Shown here in pieces: positions 1-6,000 of a stretch of DNA of 11,698 bases. Position numbers and translations under genes: made by a program. Within the stretch, counting starts at the first letter, position 1; each line of letters opens with the position of its first letter. Under the pieces are notes generated by a model, which was not told where the DNA came from, made no database searches, and saw only the letters and a program-made list of their open reading frames with translations. This DNA comes from an uncultured Streptomyces sp. (lineage in GTDB: Bacteria > Actinomycetota > Actinomycetes > Streptomycetales > Streptomycetaceae): assembly GCA_946480485.1 (NCBI GenBank), contig CAMLJW010000128.1:1-11698 (forward strand). Direction: 5' to 3'.

Positions 1-512
1 CCGGACGGATGTTCACCGGGGATCGGTCCGGGGACCTGCTGTACGCGGCGCTGCACGATGTGGGGCTGGCGTCGCGGCCCACATCCGTGAGCGTGGACGA
101 CGGGCTGGCCCTGTACGGCGTACGCGTCACCTCGCCGGTGCACTGCGCGCCGCCCGCCAACAAGCCGACCCCGGAGGAGCGTGACACCTGCCGGCCCTGG
201 CTGGTGAGCGAGCTGAAGCTGCTCAAGCCCACCCTCAGGGCCGTCGTCGTACTCGGGGCCTTTGGTTGGCAGGCCGCGCTGCCCGCGCTCGCGGAGGCGG
301 GGTGGACCATGCCCCGGCCCCGACCGGTCTTCTCCCACGGCGCGCGGGTCGAGCTGGAGAGCCCGGCGGACAGGGCGGTGGAGCTCTTCGGCTGTTTCCA
401 CGTCAGCCAGCGCAACACCTTCACCGGCCGACTCACGCCCGACATGCTGCGGAATGTGCTGCGTACGGCCGCGGCGGCGGCGGGGCTTCCGACCAGCCCG
501 TACGCGGGCTAG
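1..512 (+). CDS. Uracil-DNA glycosylase, family 5 (UDGb-type), 5' end cut off by the window
   Basis: Removes uracil (and probably other deaminated bases) from DNA to start base-excision repair in the cytoplasm. The frame is open from base 3, reading Gly-Arg and then MFTGDRSGD, the pattern that follows the active-site loop in UDGb proteins. The start codon and the N-terminal cysteines of the iron-sulphur cluster therefore lie outside the window. About 169 residues are present. Visible marks are VHCAPPANKPTPEERDTC, whose two cysteines match the second cysteine pair of the 4Fe-4S cluster, and CFHVSQRNTFTGRLT near the C-terminus, the UDGb form of the HPSPLN-like DNA-binding motif, here with HVSQRN. 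The ATG at base 9 is internal and not a plausible start. The gene ends at TAG 510-512. No partner gene follows on the same strand. The family call is from motifs and memory; family 4 is less likely because of the HVSQRNTFTGRLT motif. Confidence 0.85.
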   Translation, partial: GRMFTGDRSGDLLYAALHDVGLASRPTSVSVDDGLALYGVRVTSPVHCAPPANKPTPEERDTCRPWLVSELKLLKPTLRAVVVLGAFGWQAALPALAEAGWTMPRPRPVFSHGARVELESPADRAVELFGCFHVSQRNTFTGRLTPDMLRNVLRTAAAAAGLPTSPYAG

Positions 513-813
513 GCATGGCCCGATGCCCCTGTATCCAGAGACGGATGTATTTAGAGACGGATGTACCAGAGACGGACCCGGGGGCTGGGGAAGGTCTTGC
601 CGCGGGCCTCCGAGCTGGCACCCGAGGACCATCGCGACGGCGACCTCCCGGCGGCGTACAACCGGCTATGTGCGGCCGACGGCTCTTCAGACGAGGCTGG
701 CGCGGGGTGACCAGTGACGGGTGGCTGGTGACCTGCGGGCGGTGGCGGGTGGCCGGTGGCGGTGAACCGGTGGCCAGTGGCGGTGGCCGAGGCCCACGGG
801 ACGAACGTACGGA
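513..813. other. Non-coding stretch between the UDG gene and the leftward regulatory cluster
   Basis: No convincing gene. Open frames here are GC-driven and lack a ribosome binding site or a recognisable product. It holds a spaced repeat of AGAGACGGA (537-576) and a G-rich tract of imperfect GGTGGC units (about 693-795). The two flanking genes converge on this interval. Confidence 0.6.
537..576. repeat. Three copies of AGAGACGGA separated by TGTA-type linkers
   Basis: AGAGACGGA occurs at 537-545, 553-561 and 568-576. The first two copies are each followed by TGTA (TGTATTT, then TGTACC), and a related TGTATCC precedes the first copy. The period is therefore 16 then 15 bases. It begins 25 bases after the UDG stop codon. 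No stem is evident. Confidence 0.7.
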
Positions 814-828
814 TCAGGCGCTGATCCG
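810..828 (-). terminator. Short hairpin over the stop codon of the small leftward gene
   Basis: CGGATCAG (810-817) and CTGATCCG (821-828) are perfect 8-base arms around a 3-base loop. The stop codon at 816-814 lies in one arm. It has no T-run, as is common for Streptomyces terminators. It could end the leftward two-gene transcript; the function is inferred from position. Confidence 0.4.
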
Positions 829-1266
829 GCGCGACCAGGCCGGGATCGTCCCCGTGAGCCGGCAGAGAGCCAGATACAGCGGGATCGGCGGAGTGTACGG
901 AAGTTCGCCGTCGGGCTTGTGGATGAGGCCGGGCAGGTGGGGCGTGCCGGGCACGACCGCTCCCGAGGCGTAGTACGCGGGGGCCGGCCACTCGAGGGAG
1001 ACATCGGAGTCGGAGGGAATGAGCCACCACCACTGCTTCCCGTCGGCGTACACGCAGCCGACGCGCGGCAGCCGAGACATCAGCAGGGAGCCGAATCGCG
1101 CGGGTATCGCCACCGCATCACAGCCGAGCGGCGCCTGCATGCCCTCCGGTACGGCGAGCCGCCGCCACGCCCTGCCGCAGGACGTCGGCAGCTCGCGCCG
1201 CAGACGGACCAGCGTGTCCAGGTTCAGCACCCGAGAAGTCCCGGCTGACGTAGCCCTCACACCCAT
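814..1266 (-). CDS. Uncharacterised 150-residue protein downstream of the ATPase
   Basis: I do not assign a function. The protein (150 aa) has no signal peptide or membrane segment. Its composition is that of a compact soluble domain rich in Trp, Pro and Leu: RAWRRLAVPEGMQAPLGCDA in the first third, GCVYADGKQWWWLIPSDSD with three consecutive tryptophans in the middle, and PYTPPIPLYLALCRLTGT near the end. From memory, proteins of this pattern often sit beside the ATPase gene in Streptomyces, which supports a real gene. It starts 33 bases after the ATPase stop and reads the same way, so the two are probably one transcript. ATG 1266 follows a G-rich run (GGGGG about 5 bases upstream). A GTG two codons later is an alternative start. 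Codon use matches the neighbours. A remote relation to prim-pol type domains was considered but is not supported by any motif I can point to. Confidence 0.7.
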   Translation of the reverse strand: MGVRATSAGTSRVLNLDTLVRLRRELPTSCGRAWRRLAVPEGMQAPLGCDAVAIPARFGSLLMSRLPRVGCVYADGKQWWWLIPSDSDVSLEWPAPAYYASGAVVPGTPHLPGLIHKPDGELPYTPPIPLYLALCRLTGTIPAWSRRISA

Positions 1267-1299
1267 TCAGCCCCCGTCGGTCTCAAGCTCTTGGCACCA

Positions 1300-1890
1300 T
1301 CAGAACCACTTATGTCCGGCCGAGGGCGGCGTGTCCACCCCGGTTCGCGAGGAGCCGGCTGGGGTGGGCCGGCTCCTCGCACTCCAGCCCAGGTCCGACC
1401 GCGGCTCGGCGCCGTTGTTCGCCGAGCGCGGAAGATCGGCCCAGACCATCAGTCCGGGGCCGGTCTCCTGGGCGCCCCAGGCACTGCACAGCGCCGCTAT
1501 GAGAAGCAATCCCCTGCCGTGCTCCTCCTCGGGGCGCTGCGGTGGCGGATGAGGCTCACCCGGTGCGCAACCCTCGTCACGTACGGCTATCCGCACCTGG
1601 TCGTCGCCATCGTGCAGCTCGCACACCACCTGGCGGCTCGCCGTGTGTACGACCGCGTTGGTGACCAACTCGGAGACGACCAGCTCCGCGGTGGCGCAGG
1701 TGTCCTCATCGAGGGCCCACCCCGAAAGCCGGGCACGGGTCAGGCGCCGGGCCTGCGCCGCGGAGCCCGGGTGCGCGGCCAACTCGAAGCTGAACCGGCG
1801 GTCGGCGGCCGCGTCTGGGCGCACCCCTGCGGCACCGAGACCGAATTGGTCCTCGGCTGCGTCTGCTCTTAACGGCGCGGGCGGAGTCAC
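1300..1890 (-). CDS. ATP-binding protein of the RsbW-like / HATPase_c_2 anti-sigma kinase family
   Basis: A small GHKL-fold ATPase. Such proteins in Streptomyces bind or phosphorylate anti-sigma antagonists or act as orphan regulators. With the GTG at 1890 it is 196 aa. Bergerat-fold boxes are visible: the N box ELVVSELVTNAVVHT (about residues 69-83), the G1 box VRDEG (about 104-108) and the G2 box HGRGLLLIAALCSAWG (about 124-139). The last 40 residues are Ser/Pro/Arg-rich and probably disordered. GGGGAG at 1908-1903 is 12 bases before GTG 1890. GTG 1899 would be only 3 bases away, and TTG 1926 has no ribosome binding site, so 1890 is preferred with moderate certainty. It is divergent from the XRE regulator gene and shares its control region. 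It probably forms an operon with the small gene at 814-1266. Its substrate or partner cannot be read from the sequence. Confidence 0.85.
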   Translation of the reverse strand: MTPPAPLRADAAEDQFGLGAAGVRPDAAADRRFSFELAAHPGSAAQARRLTRARLSGWALDEDTCATAELVVSELVTNAVVHTASRQVVCELHDGDDQVRIAVRDEGCAPGEPHPPPQRPEEEHGRGLLLIAALCSAWGAQETGPGLMVWADLPRSANNGAEPRSDLGWSARSRPTPAGSSRTGVDTPPSAGHKWF

Positions 1891-1912
1891 GCTTGCCACT
1901 ATCTCCCCGCCG

Positions 1913-1951
1913 TGAACACTTGGCAAGTGTCACTCTGAAAATTGCAGAGTG
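1913..1951. promoter_or_regulatory. Divergent promoter/operator core with two adjacent dyads
   Basis: ACACTTG (1916-1922) and CAAGTGT (1924-1930) are perfect arms around one base. CACTCTG (1931-1937) and CAGAGTG (1945-1951) are perfect 7-base arms around AAAATTG. The AAAATT core is the only AT-rich spot between the divergent genes. It offers weak -10 matches on both strands: GAAAAT rightward with TGAACA 18 bases upstream, and CAATTT leftward with TCGGCA 17 bases upstream. Overlap of dyads with both candidate promoters suggests repression by a dimeric regulator, most simply the adjacent XRE protein. This is inference. Confidence 0.4.
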
Positions 1952-1985
1952 CAGTGTGGCGTGCCGAAAGGCCATGGCACACTGC
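1951..1985. promoter_or_regulatory. Long inverted repeat in the divergent control region
   Basis: GCAGTGTG (1951-1958) is matched by CACACTGC (1978-1985). A second pair, GTGCC (1961-1965) and GGCAC (1976-1980), lies inside and overlaps the right arm. It could be an operator or form a stem in the 5' leader of the rightward transcript. Confidence 0.35.
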
Positions 1986-2016
1986 TCGCAACAGCACGTG
2001 GCGCGGCGTCAGTTGG

Positions 2017-2032
2017 GTACCCGGCCGGGTAC
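2017..2032. promoter_or_regulatory. Perfect 16-bp palindrome upstream of the XRE gene
   Basis: GTACCCGGCCGGGTAC is a gapless perfect palindrome. It ends 44 bases before the GTG start of the XRE/DUF5753 gene and is not part of any gene. The size fits a dimeric helix-turn-helix binding site. Which protein binds it is not shown by the sequence. Confidence 0.45.
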
Positions 2033-2076
2033 GCACCGGGCGCCGCCCTGGCTGTCAGGACTATGTGGAGGTGGGC

Positions 2077-2937
2077 GTGAGCGAGCCGCGGTCCGCACCG
2101 ACGGTCGGTCAGGTCGTCCTCGGACGACGCCTGATGGACCTGCGGGAGCGCGCGGGGCTCAAGCGCGAGGAGTCTGCGCGCATCCTGCGCGTCGCGGCCG
2201 CCACCGTCCGCCGCATGGAGACGGCCGAGGTCGCGCTCAAGATCCCGTATCTCCAGCTCCTGCTGAAGTCGTACGGCGTCTCGGAGGAGGAGGCTGAGGC
2301 CTTCGTCGCGCTTGCCGAGGAGGCCAACCACCCCGGATGGTGGCAGCGGTTCCACGACATCCTGCCGGGCTGGTTCTCGATGTACGTGAGCCTGGAGGGC
2401 GAGGCCACCCTCATCCGCTCGTACGAACCGCACTTCGTGCCCGGGCTGATGCAGACCGAGGAGTACGCCCGCGGCGTCATGGAGTCCGGCGCCATCGGCC
2501 AGACGGGACCCGAGGGTATCGAGCGCCATGTGGCGCTGCGCATGCAACGCCAGGAGTTGCTCACGCGGGATGACGCGCCACGGCTCTGGGTCGTGATGGA
2601 CGAGACCGCGGTACTCAGGCCCGTTGGCAACGTCAAGATGATGCGCGCCCAGATCGACAAATTGCTCGAGACTACACAACTGCCCAATGTGACGCTGCAG
2701 ATCGCCCCGTTCTCCTCGGGGCCGCACGCGGGTACGTACGGGCCCTTCGTTCTCTTCCGATTTGCCATGCCCGAACTGCCGGACATGGTCTACAGCGAGT
2801 ACCTGACCGGCGCCGTCTACCTGGACGCGCGTGCCGAAGTGGCCACCCACCTCGAGGTCATGGACCGCATGGCGGCCCAAGCCGCCACAGCACATCGCAC
2901 GAGGGAGATCCTTCGGGATCTCCGTAAGGAGCTGTGA
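2077..2937 (+). CDS. XRE-family helix-turn-helix regulator with DUF5753 domain
   Basis: A DNA-binding regulator of the large actinobacterial XRE-DUF5753 family, which includes WhiJ and Scr1 of S. coelicolor and affects development and antibiotic production. The 286-aa product has an N-terminal helix-turn-helix (about 16-72; LGRRLMDLRERAGLKREES then VRRMETAEV) and a DUF5753 domain (about 100-280) with the signature SYEPHFVPGLMQTEEYAR at 115-132 and QIAPFSSGPHAG at 208-219. The length is usual for the family. GTG 2077 is chosen because GGAGG (2067-2071) lies 5 bases upstream. The frame is open back to 1942, but that extension is unlike the family. The stop codon TGA 2935-2937 is directly followed by the ATG of the DUF397 gene, a sign of translational coupling. 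Four dyads upstream suggest autoregulation. Confidence 0.93.
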   Translation: MSEPRSAPTVGQVVLGRRLMDLRERAGLKREESARILRVAAATVRRMETAEVALKIPYLQLLLKSYGVSEEEAEAFVALAEEANHPGWWQRFHDILPGWFSMYVSLEGEATLIRSYEPHFVPGLMQTEEYARGVMESGAIGQTGPEGIERHVALRMQRQELLTRDDAPRLWVVMDETAVLRPVGNVKMMRAQIDKLLETTQLPNVTLQIAPFSSGPHAGTYGPFVLFRFAMPELPDMVYSEYLTGAVYLDARAEVATHLEVMDRMAAQAATAHRTREILRDLRKEL

Positions 2938-3201
2938 ATGAATCGCATCAAGTCCTGGGTGCACGACGGGCGGATCTACAACGGCATGCCCGCACGGGAA
3001 CTGGGCAGTGAAGGCTGGCACAAGCCCTGGAGCGGCGGCAACGGCGGCAACTGTGTGGAGGCGATGAAGCTCGCCGACGGTCGCATCGCGGTCCGTCAGT
3101 CGGCGGATCCGGATGGGCCCGCCCTCATCTACACCCCCGGTGAGATGACCGCGTTCATCCAGGGCGCCAAGGCCGGAGAGGCGGATTTCCTGCTCTCTTG
3201 A
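2938..3201 (+). CDS. DUF397 small protein, partner of the XRE regulator
   Basis: An 87-aa protein of the DUF397 family, to which Scr2 of the S. coelicolor Scr1/Scr2 pair belongs. Such pairs behave as regulator-plus-partner modules and have been compared with toxin-antitoxin pairs. The family pattern is clear: WHKPWSGGNGGNCVEA (27-42), VRQSADPDGPALIYTPGEM (52-70) and FIQGAKAGEADF (73-84). The usual W-KSSYS opening is here W-KPWSG, and residues 1-26 (NRIKSWVHDGRIYNGMPAR and so on) are a longer lead than in many members, as in the subclass with an ARELG-GW element. ATG 2938 abuts the XRE stop codon, with AAGGAG at 2926-2931 six bases upstream inside the XRE gene, so the two are co-translated. 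No membrane segment. Biochemical activity is unknown. Confidence 0.93.
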   Translation: MNRIKSWVHDGRIYNGMPARELGSEGWHKPWSGGNGGNCVEAMKLADGRIAVRQSADPDGPALIYTPGEMTAFIQGAKAGEADFLLS

Positions 3202-3565
3202 GGCTCTTGTTTTCTCTAAATCGCCTTGCATCTGGCATTTCATTGGGTATTGCATTGGGTATTGCATTGGGTATGAATTTGGCATTCAATTGATCACTGA
3301 TTGCGGCAGACGCCGGGGATCCTTACGCAGTTTTCCTCATCGCATCCCGCGGGGATGTACGACGGTGCGGTGGAGTGCAAGCCGTAGCGGGGCTGGGCGT
3401 CCTGCGGCGAGGATCACTGACGGAGTGGCCCCTGAGCAGGGTTGTCAGCTGTCCCTCAGCCCCCTCAGCTGTCCCCTTGCGGGGTTGCAGGGATGCCCGT
3501 GGGTTCGGCGGCTCGGTTGGGGTCCGCGTATGCGTAGCCGATTCCGAGGACCGTTACGCATCCCT
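3202..3565. other. Non-coding stretch between the convergent DUF397 and gltD genes
   Basis: It holds an unusually AT-rich block (about 3205-3300) with a 12-bp tandem repeat, then ordinary GC-rich DNA. TCAGCTGTCCC occurs as a direct repeat (3445-3455 and 3465-3475) with a 20-base period. On the minus strand CCCC-GCAA-GGGG (3484-3473) forms a short stem with a GNRA-like loop about 80 bases beyond the gltD stop, and may be part of its terminator. No supported gene. Confidence 0.5.
3241..3276. repeat. 12-bp tandem repeat CATTGGGTATTG, about three copies, AT-rich
   Basis: Perfect copies lie at 3241-3252 and 3253-3264. A third (3265-3276) matches for 10 of 12 bases. Related fragments flank it: GGCATTTCATTG just before and GGCATTCAATTG just after. 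The block stands out sharply from the surrounding GC-rich sequence. It lies 40 bases after the DUF397 stop codon. Confidence 0.85.
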
Positions 3566-5053
3566 TCAAACCGTCATCGGCCGGTCGTACGGCCCTATCG
3601 GCGCCGGAAGCTGCGAACTTCCCGCCAGACGCCGGTCCACCGCCGCCGCCACCGCCCGTCCCTCGGCGATCGCCCACACGATCAGGGACTGGCCGCGGGC
3701 GGCGTCCCCCGCGGCGTACACGCCGGGAACGTTGGTCGCGAAGTCCCTGTCGCGGGCGATCGTGCCGCGGGGGTTGAGAGTGAGGCCGAGCTGGTCGACG
3801 AGGCCGTCGGTGCGGTCGGGCCCGGAGAAGCCGAGGGCGAGCAGGACGAGGTCTGCGGCAAGCGAGCGTCCGGTGCCGGGGAGCGGACGGCGCCCGGCGT
3901 CGACCTCGACCAGGTGCAGGGCGCGTACATGCCCGTTCGCGTCGCCGGTGAAGCGGAGCGTGGCCGCCGCGAAGAGTCGTGCGTCGGCGTCCGCCGCGGG
4001 CGCCGTCTCCAGATCGCGGGCCTCCTCGTGCGCGGCCGACAGGCGATAGATCTTCGGGTACACGGGCCATGGATCGGTGTCATCGTCGCGCTCCGTGCCC
4101 GCTTGCGCGTAGATGTCCAGTTGGGTCACGGACGCCGCGCCCTCGCGTATCGCCGTGCCGAGGCAGTCGGCTCCCGTGTCGCCGCCGCCGACGATCACCA
4201 CGTGCTTGCCGGCAGCGGACAGCGGGGACGTCTCCAGATCTCCCTCGCACACGCGGTTGGCCAACGGCAGATACTCCATCGCCTGATGGATGCCGTCCAG
4301 TTGACGCCCCGGCACGGGGAGTTCACGCCACGCCGTCGCACCCACGGCGAGGACGACGGCGTCGTAGCGGGCCCGCAGTTCGGCGGCTTCGATGTCCCGG
4401 CCGACGGCCGTCGACGTACGGAACTTGGTTCCCTCCGCCCGCATTTGATCGAGCCGACGTTCCAGGTGCCGCTTCTCCATCTTGAACTCGGGGATCCCGT
4501 ACCGCATCAGCCCGCCGACCCGATCGTCCCGCTCGTACACGGCGACGGTGTGCCCCGCCCGGGTCAACTGCTGTGCGGCGGCGAGCCCGGTGGGTCCCGA
4601 GCCGATCACGGCGACCGTCCGCGCGGACAGCCGGTCCGGCGGCCGCGGCGGCGCGTACCCGTCCTGCCAGGCCCGGTCGGCTATGGCGGCCTCGACGTTC
4701 TTGATGGTGACCGCGGGCTGGTTGATCGCCAGCACGCAGCCCGCCTCGCAGGGGGCGGGGCACAACCGCCCGGTGAACTCGGGAAAGTTGTTCGTGGCAT
4801 GCAGCCGGTCGCTCGCCGCGCGCCAGTCATCGCGCGAGACCAGGTCGTTCCAGTCGGGGATCAGGTTGCCGAGCGGGCAGCTCTCGTGGCAGAAGGGGAT
4901 GCCGCAGTCCATGCACCGGTCTGCCTGCCTGCGGATGATGGGCAGCAGCGCCCCTGGGACGTACACCTCATCCCAGTCACGGACCCGCTCCTTGGCGGGG
5001 CGGCGCGGCCATTCCTCGCGGGAGGCGTTGAGGAAACCCTTGGGATCGGCCAT
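3566..5053 (-). CDS. gltD: Glutamate synthase small subunit (GltD)
   Basis: The FAD/NADPH-dependent beta subunit that passes electrons from NADPH to the GltB subunit, which makes glutamate from glutamine and 2-oxoglutarate in the cytoplasm. The product is 495 aa, close to the usual 480-495. In order: a ferredoxin-like N-terminus with cysteines C47, C50, C55, C59 and C98, C102, C106 (two 4Fe-4S clusters); the FAD motif VIGSGPTGLAAA (149-160); the NADPH motif VGGGDTGADC (288-297); and the C-terminal FAD motif YAAGDAARGQSLIVWAIAEGR (446-466). ATG 5053 begins MADPKGFL, the family's usual N-terminus, with GGGAG six bases upstream. The frame stays open further upstream but that part is unlike any GltD. 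No gltB lies in this window, although gltB and gltD normally adjoin, so this may be an orphan copy. Related NADPH oxidoreductase subunits (PreT- or AegA-like) are less likely given the full GltD pattern. Confidence 0.93.
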   Translation of the reverse strand: MADPKGFLNASREEWPRRPAKERVRDWDEVYVPGALLPIIRRQADRCMDCGIPFCHESCPLGNLIPDWNDLVSRDDWRAASDRLHATNNFPEFTGRLCPAPCEAGCVLAINQPAVTIKNVEAAIADRAWQDGYAPPRPPDRLSARTVAVIGSGPTGLAAAQQLTRAGHTVAVYERDDRVGGLMRYGIPEFKMEKRHLERRLDQMRAEGTKFRTSTAVGRDIEAAELRARYDAVVLAVGATAWRELPVPGRQLDGIHQAMEYLPLANRVCEGDLETSPLSAAGKHVVIVGGGDTGADCLGTAIREGAASVTQLDIYAQAGTERDDDTDPWPVYPKIYRLSAAHEEARDLETAPAADADARLFAAATLRFTGDANGHVRALHLVEVDAGRRPLPGTGRSLAADLVLLALGFSGPDRTDGLVDQLGLTLNPRGTIARDRDFATNVPGVYAAGDAARGQSLIVWAIAEGRAVAAAVDRRLAGSSQLPAPIGPYDRPMTV

Positions 5054-5483
5054 CGCCGTCTCCCTCACGTACAGCGTACGGGGCCCGAACGTCTCCGCCT
5101 CAGGGCGGGGGTCCGGGGGCGGGGCGCGCAGGGCCTTCGGCAGTCTCTCCCCGCCACGATACGTCGCCCGCGCGGCGCACGCCTCGCGCAGAAGACCCGG
5201 CCACCCAGCCGGTGCCGAGGACCCCCAGCACCGTGAGCGACGTCCTGGTGCGCGCCGACGACCCACGCCACCCGGCGTGGAACGGCTGACCGCGGCGAAA
5301 GGCACCGCACCGAAGGATTCGACCGCGGACCCGACCTTTCGACCTCGCCCGTCGACCTTCCCGTGAGCGGGAGGCACGGGAGCCCACAGTGCGTATCTCC
5401 CCGGACCCGGCGAGAATGTAGGGCGCCGGGACCAGCGGTGCGTCCCCGCGCCGCGCCGGCCCGCCGGCAACGGGAGGTACTAC
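5054..5483. other. Divergent intergenic region between gltD and the CBS gene
   Basis: The 430 bases should hold both promoters. I see no strong sigma-factor match. A small imperfect stem, CTTCCCG (5357-5363) with CGGGAGG (5368-5374), is present. Frames on both strands are open because of the GC content, but none has both a ribosome binding site and a recognisable product. Confidence 0.45.
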
Positions 5484-5912
5484 ATGACAACCGCCGGAGA
5501 CATCATGCACCGCGGCGCCCAGTGGATCCCCGCTCACGAGACCCTGGACCGCGCCGCCCAGCTGATGCGCGAGCTCAACGTGGGCGCACTGCCCATCAGC
5601 GACGAGAACGAGCGGCTCTGCGGCATCCTCACGGACCGCGACATCGTGGTCGGCTGTGTGGCCATGGGGCACGACCCGGCACGCGTCACCGCAGGCGAGA
5701 TGGCCAAGGGCACGCCGCGCTGGATCGAAGTGAACGCCGATGTCAGTGAAGTGCTCGGCGAAATGCAGGGGCACCAGATCCGCCGCCTTCCTGTGATCGA
5801 GAACAAGCGCCTGGTCGGAATGATCAGCGAGGCCGACCTGGCCACGCATCTGACGGACGAACAGCTCGCGGGCTGGGCGGAGAGCGTCTACGCAAAGAGC
5901 GCGACACGCTGA
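5484..5912 (+). CDS. Two-CBS-domain protein
   Basis: A small soluble protein (142 aa) made almost only of a tandem CBS pair, a fold that binds adenine nucleotides such as AMP, ATP or NADH and reports energy or redox state. CBS1 covers about 1-60 (MTTAGDIMHRGAQWI, LNVGALPISDENERLCGILTDRDI). CBS2 covers about 70-125 (EMAKGTPRWIEVNAD, HQIRRLPVIENKRLVGMISEADLA). Each has the G-x(2-3)-DRD/EAD ending typical of the fold. It resembles stand-alone CBS proteins of actinobacteria such as hypoxic response protein 1 of Mycobacterium. ATG 5484 has GGGAGG at 5472-5477, six bases upstream. It is divergent from gltD and convergent with corA. No partner domain is present, so the regulated target is unknown. 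Confidence 0.93.
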   Translation: MTTAGDIMHRGAQWIPAHETLDRAAQLMRELNVGALPISDENERLCGILTDRDIVVGCVAMGHDPARVTAGEMAKGTPRWIEVNADVSEVLGEMQGHQIRRLPVIENKRLVGMISEADLATHLTDEQLAGWAESVYAKSATR

Positions 5913-5940
5913 CGCCGAGGCAACGCCGGTACTGCGAACG

Positions 5941-5976
5941 CGCCCTCGTCCGGCCGGCCGTGCCGGGCGAGGGGCG
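5941..5976. terminator. GC-rich hairpin between convergent CBS and corA genes
   Basis: CGCCCTCGTCCGG (5941-5953) pairs with CCGGGCGAGGGGCG (5963-5976), with one G-T pair and one bulged base. The loop is 9 bases. It sits in the 88-base gap between two stop codons and could end both transcripts. No T-run. Confidence 0.6.
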
Positions 5977-6000
5977 TCACAACCGGTGCCGCAGCCGATA

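Noticed and set aside
1930..3285. Long minus-strand open frame (451 codons) opposite the XRE and DUF397 genes
   Set aside because: It is a mirror of the true genes, and its first residues (repeats of PMQY) only translate the 12-bp tandem repeat. No ribosome binding site or family.
3465..3569. Possible 34-aa minus-strand gene starting at TTG 3569 and overlapping the gltD stop
   Set aside because: Third positions are fairly GC-rich and the overlap could allow coupling, but there is no ribosome binding site, no family, and TTG starts are rare.
3290..5236. 648-codon plus-strand frame across gltD
   Set aside because: Mirror of gltD; long because of GC-rich codons. gltD has all cysteines and nucleotide motifs.
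5100..5300. Minus-strand segment with signal-like LTVLGVLGTGWVAG upstream of gltD
   Set aside because: No start codon with a ribosome binding site gives a sensible small protein, and the frame continues through unrelated sequence.
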